DNA of 64,000 bases from Labilibaculum sp. (GTDB lineage Bacteria > Bacteroidota > Bacteroidia > Bacteroidales > Marinifilaceae): positions 2,232,001-2,296,000 of the forward strand of contig NZ_OY761461.1 in the NCBI RefSeq assembly GCF_963664555.1, given 5' to 3'. Both the position numbers and the translations under genes were made by a program. Position 1 is the stretch's first letter. Each line of letters starts with the position of its first letter. Below, one piece after another: positions 61,038 through 64,000 of this stretch. Under the pieces are notes generated by a model that was not told the DNA's origin, ran no database searches, and saw nothing but the letters and a program-made list of their open reading frames with translations.

Positions 61038-62845
61038 AAAAGAGGCTGTCTCAAATGAGATAGTCTCTTTTTCGTTTTATAGTTTTTTATATTTATCACT
61101 GATTTCTTATTTTAGAGATATGAAATTAGTCCCTCAAAAATCTCATTTCAAAGCCTATCATCAAAACCAGATGATTCTTTTTCCGCCTTCTCTCTCGGAT
61201 TTCATATCATCTGAACACCCTGTTCGTACCATCAGCAGTATTATTGATGGTGTCCAGATAGATCGTATCCTTGAAAAATACAGTTATACGGGAGCAAAGG
61301 CCTATCATCCCAAAATGATGCTTAAGTTATTAGTTTATTCCTATTTGTGTAATGTATATTCCTCTCGAAAAATAGAGCAGGCGGCATCAGAAAATGTACA
61401 TTTCATGTGGTTGTCAGGGATGCAAAAGCCAGATCACAATACGATTGCCCGCTTTAGAAGCAGTCGATTAAAAGGTGTTTTAAAGGAAGTGTTCAGTCAA
61501 GTAGTCCTGTTACTGGTAGATTCCGGACATATTGATCTACAAACCATATATGTCGATGGCACCAAGATCGAGGCCAATGCAAATAAGTTTTCGTTTGTTT
61601 GGGGTAAAGCCATTCAAAAGAATATCCAACGCATGAAGGATCGGTTGGGGGAACTTTGGGATTATACAGAGCAGGTAGCCAAATCGGATTTAGCAAATGT
61701 AAGTAAGCCCGATTTAAGTGATGTTGATCCAGAAAAAATAGAGCAGACCATTGAGACAATTAATGAGGCCTTGAGGGATAAGAAAGTGGATGCTAAGAAA
61801 CGCCGGCAACTCAACTATGCCAAGAAGAATTATGCTGATAATCTCCGAAAAAACGAGCAAAAGCTAAAGATATTGGAAGAGCGAAATAGTTATTCAAAAA
61901 CGGATCCGGATGCAACCTTTATGCGAATGAAGGATGACTATATGCAAAATGGTCAGCTAAAACCAGGATATAACCTGCAGTTTAGCACACAAAATCAATT
62001 CATTGTAAATTATTCAAACCATAATAATCCAACCGATACAAAAACCTTTATACCTCATATGAAAGAGGTTCAACAGTTGTATCCAGACAAACTAAACAGC
62101 GTATGTGCAGATTCCGGTTATGGGTCTGAGGAGAATTATGAATTTCTTGAAGCGGAAGGATTAACCTCTTTTGTGAAATACAATTACTTTCATAAAGAAC
62201 AAAAGAAGGGAGCCAAAACTTATTGCGAGTTTCACCCCAACAATTTATTCTACGACTCTAAACAGGATATTTACTACTGCCCAATGGGACAAGTAATGAA
62301 TCTTAAGAAGATAAAAAAGGAAAAAAGCCAAGCCGGTCATTTTAAGACAATCCATGTTTATCAAGCTCAAAACTGTAACGGATGCCCACTTAGGGGGATG
62401 TGTCACAAAGCAAAAGGTAATCGAACGATTCAGATTAATCACCGACTTAACGAATTAAGAAGTAAAGCACGAGAACATTTAACCTCAGAAGAAGGATTGA
62501 AGCACAGGAGTCAAAGACCGGTTGATGTAGAGGCCGCTTTTGGTAACCTTAAACACAATAAAGGATTTAAACGATTTTTACTTCGTGGCAAAGAAAAAGT
62601 AGAAATCGAAATGGGATTATTGGCTCTAGCCATAAATCTTAAGAAAATGAATAGTAGAAAAGTGGCCTAACGGCCTTTCTTAATTCTTTTGAAGTCCTAT
62701 TTCCTCTATATGAAACCTCTGTTTTGCATATTGGAGGTAAAAAAGACTTCCAAAAACAAATAAGCAGTATAAGGCAGTTTAATCTCAAAAAAACAAAAGA
62801 TCATGAAAAAGAGGATGTCTACTTTGTTATGAGACATCCTCTTTT
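61038..62845 (+). mobile_element. IS1182-family insertion sequence, apparently complete
   Basis: About 1.8 kb. The two ends share AAAGAGG-x-TGTCTCA as inverted repeats (left 61038-61053; right, on the opposite strand, 62845-62830, with one mismatch). Each end also folds into a hairpin: left GAGGCTGTCTCA/TGAGATAGTCTC (61042-61067), right GAGGATGTCT/AGACATCCTC (62811-62841), both flanked by A- and T-runs so that they resemble terminators. I see no certain target-site duplication because the flanks are A/T-runs. The element lies in the gap between the marC and msrB genes and does not break a gene. Confidence 0.85.
61120..62670 (+). CDS. IS1182-family transposase
   Basis: A 516-residue DDE transposase from the ATG at 61120. 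The N-terminal domain (DUF772-like) has HPVRTISSIIDGVQIDRILEKYSY and YHPKMMLKLLVYSYL; DDE residues lie in IYVDGTKIEANANK, VCADSGYGSEENYEF and RPVDVEAAFGNLKHNKGFKRFLLRG. A coiled, lysine-rich insert spans about 150-290, and a four-cysteine cluster follows (YYCPMGQ, CNGCPLRGMC). The frame is intact, so the element may still move. Confidence 0.93.
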   Translation: MKLVPQKSHFKAYHQNQMILFPPSLSDFISSEHPVRTISSIIDGVQIDRILEKYSYTGAKAYHPKMMLKLLVYSYLCNVYSSRKIEQAASENVHFMWLSGMQKPDHNTIARFRSSRLKGVLKEVFSQVVLLLVDSGHIDLQTIYVDGTKIEANANKFSFVWGKAIQKNIQRMKDRLGELWDYTEQVAKSDLANVSKPDLSDVDPEKIEQTIETINEALRDKKVDAKKRRQLNYAKKNYADNLRKNEQKLKILEERNSYSKTDPDATFMRMKDDYMQNGQLKPGYNLQFSTQNQFIVNYSNHNNPTDTKTFIPHMKEVQQLYPDKLNSVCADSGYGSEENYEFLEAEGLTSFVKYNYFHKEQKKGAKTYCEFHPNNLFYDSKQDIYYCPMGQVMNLKKIKKEKSQAGHFKTIHVYQAQNCNGCPLRGMCHKAKGNRTIQINHRLNELRSKAREHLTSEEGLKHRSQRPVDVEAAFGNLKHNKGFKRFLLRGKEKVEIEMGLLALAINLKKMNSRKVA

Positions 62846-62861
62846 AAAATCATAGTTTACA

Positions 62862-63317
62862 TCATTTCTTTTCAGTTTCCTGCAATGGCGTAAAATTTAG
62901 GGAGATACTATTGACACAATGCCGGGTGTTTTTTTTTGTGAATCCCTCTCCTGTAAATACATGCCCAAGGTGTCCATTGCAATTAGCGCAAACAATTTCT
63001 GTACGTCTGCCATCTGCATCAGGAATGTGTTTCACTGCACCATCAATCTCATCATCAAAGCTGGGCCAGCCACAATTTGATTCAAACTTACTGTCCGATC
63101 GATAAAGTCCGGCATTGCATTGCCTGCAGGTGTAAATTCCTTTTGCTTTATTGTGCAAGTATTTTCCGGTTCCCGGGTATTCGGTTCCTTTGTCAATAAT
63201 TACTCTTTTTTCATCTGCGCTAAGCGCATTGTATTTATCTTTTGTCATTGCTTTTTGTGCTAATAAATTGTTACTTACAAAAAGGATAAGTCCAAGTAAA
63301 ATGATATATCTCTTCAT
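62862..63317 (-). CDS. msrB: Peptide-methionine (R)-S-oxide reductase, exported
   Basis: A 151-residue enzyme reducing methionine-R-sulfoxide in proteins. It starts with a signal peptide (about 1-20, NNLLAQ), so it acts in the periplasm. The structural zinc cysteines are C64/C67 (CRQC) and C110/C113 (CANC); the catalytic Cys is C134 in TRHCVNSISLNF, and GCGWPSF-like CGWPSFDDE and GHLGHVF are the other family marks. No msrA is fused or adjacent. The IS right end lies 17 bp beyond its stop, so the terminal hairpin of the IS may serve as its terminator. Confidence 0.94.
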   Translation of the reverse strand: MKRYIILLGLILFVSNNLLAQKAMTKDKYNALSADEKRVIIDKGTEYPGTGKYLHNKAKGIYTCRQCNAGLYRSDSKFESNCGWPSFDDEIDGAVKHIPDADGRRTEIVCANCNGHLGHVFTGEGFTKKNTRHCVNSISLNFTPLQETEKK

Positions 63318-63371
63318 AATTAGCCCTTTTTATTTTGAATGATTCTAAAGTTAATTGAAAAACGATTCAGT

Positions 63372-64000
63372 TCAAAATTTACTGTACCCATTTATTGAAT
63401 TTGCATTTTTAATTGCTTGAACAATAAGTTCTGGATTTGACCAAGGAATAAAATGATTTAAATCTTCAAGCAATATATGATCTACATTTTTATGAAATTT
63501 AAGATAGTAGGCTTGTGTTTGGTAGGGTACCAATACATCTTTTTTGCCTTGTATATAGCTCGTTGGGATAGTAATTTCGTGTAGTCTTTCTTCATTAGTT
63601 CCTAAATCTTCTTCCAAAGCCATCATTTCTATATTGCTGTTTTGCAATTCGAAAGGAACTATTTTATTCGTTATTCCACCTGATATCATGAGATTATACC
63701 ATTTCGCTTTTTGGAATTTTGGAGATAAACAAGGAGCAAGGTATATGGCGTGACTTATTTTAGTTTGAAAATCAAGAATGGTTTGTTCCAACACAGCTCC
63801 ACCATACGAATGTCCAACTATTGTAAATTTTTCGTTTAATTCTCCATAATGGTTTAAAACAGTAGCTGCTACTTTTGCCTGATCGCGAAGTCTTGCTTTG
63901 GCTGGAACGGTAGTTTTCCCATAACCAGGTCGATCATAGGAAATTATACAATATTCTTTTTGAAGTGTTTTATCTGCAAAAATGTACTTGAAATCGAACC
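63372..64000 (-). CDS. Alpha/beta-hydrolase, 5' end beyond the window
   Basis: An open frame of 209 codons reaches the window edge. It reads YDRPGYGKT, then TIVGHSYGGAVLEQ with the GxSxG nucleophile elbow (Ser in GHSYGG), a GKKDVLVPYQT stretch holding the acid Asp region and LEDLNHFIPW with the catalytic His. It is a standard soluble hydrolase of the lysophospholipase/haloperoxidase type; the substrate cannot be told. A GTG at 63794 is not the true start because the frame continues upstream with the conserved fold. Confidence 0.8.
   Translation of the reverse strand, partial: FDFKYIFADKTLQKEYCIISYDRPGYGKTTVPAKARLRDQAKVAATVLNHYGELNEKFTIVGHSYGGAVLEQTILDFQTKISHAIYLAPCLSPKFQKAKWYNLMISGGITNKIVPFELQNSNIEMMALEEDLGTNEERLHEITIPTSYIQGKKDVLVPYQTQAYYLKFHKNVDHILLEDLNHFIPWSNPELIVQAIKNANSINGYSKF

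Noticed and set aside
61030..61045. Target-site duplication of the IS1182 element
   Set aside because: Both flanks are A- or T-runs adjoining the terminal repeats, so a short duplication cannot be told from chance.

Overview
The window is a 64 kb stretch of an AT-rich chromosome from a member of the Bacteroidota, probably a marine Marinilabiliales-type bacterium. The genus is inferred, not proven. Supporting signs are a TonB-dependent receptor of the CarboxypepD_reg/OMP_b-brl_3 type, a FISUMP lipoprotein, a heavy-metal RND pump fused to its outer-membrane channel, patatin/BamA fusions, and several promoters matching the Bacteroidota -7 consensus TAnnTTTG. No rRNA, tRNA, prophage or CRISPR array was seen.

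Layout. 1-9.6 kb: the 3' end of a sugar isomerase-like gene, then a leftward block with a cysteine-rich PAS protein, a YeiH-type transporter, its likely LysR regulator, an ICMT-like membrane protein and a two-gene metal efflux system (adaptor, and RND pump fused to TolC). 10-16.6 kb: azoreductase, a GAF protein, a patatin with outer-membrane barrel, and a second barrel. 16.7-19.4 kb: lysC-lysA, preceded by a Lys-rich 18-residue leader peptide and a terminator, which looks like an amino-acid attenuator. 19.5-25.4 kb: redox and arsenic genes (MIF-like, ArsC/Spx-like, LysR, DJ-1/PfpI, alcohol dehydrogenase, arsR, arsC, acr3). 25.5-31.9 kb: a two-component system, two tandem paralogues made of GH2-type sugar-binding domains, and a serine beta-lactamase-like protein.

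32.1-37.8 kb is the accessory zone: a truncated Crp/Fnr gene, a ~3.1 kb array of ~352-bp tandem repeats interrupted by a GNAT gene, a DUF262-HEPN gene pair, and a 21/42-bp minisatellite. 38.1-43.1 kb is a compact rightward cluster linking a one-piece fatty-acid kinase (DAK2-DegV fusion, FakA+FakB-like) with PlsY, the enzyme that consumes acyl-phosphate, plus a Bcp peroxiredoxin and small membrane proteins. A second minisatellite of the same family follows. 43.5-53.5 kb: MFS exporter, cupin, Crp/Fnr regulator, acetyltransferase, HAD phosphatase, ICMT-like protein, secreted proteins, a KamA-family radical SAM enzyme, a zinc-ribbon protein and a methyltransferase. 54-60.8 kb: SIMPL protein, PlsC, patatin, TonB receptor, TSUP and MarC membrane proteins. 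61.0-62.8 kb: an intact IS1182-family element. The window closes with msrB and an alpha/beta hydrolase cut by the edge.

The signals most worth following are: the lysC leader; a three-member family of near-identical 5' leaders before three cysteine-dependent or cysteine-rich proteins (ArsC, Bcp, zinc ribbon), two of which contain a 17-codon upstream ORF; and the 352-bp array, whose six best-preserved copies each hold a small ORF with a ribosome-binding-site-like sequence and only synonymous differences over the first 22 codons. The FakA-FakB fusion next to plsY and the DUF262-HEPN pair come next.
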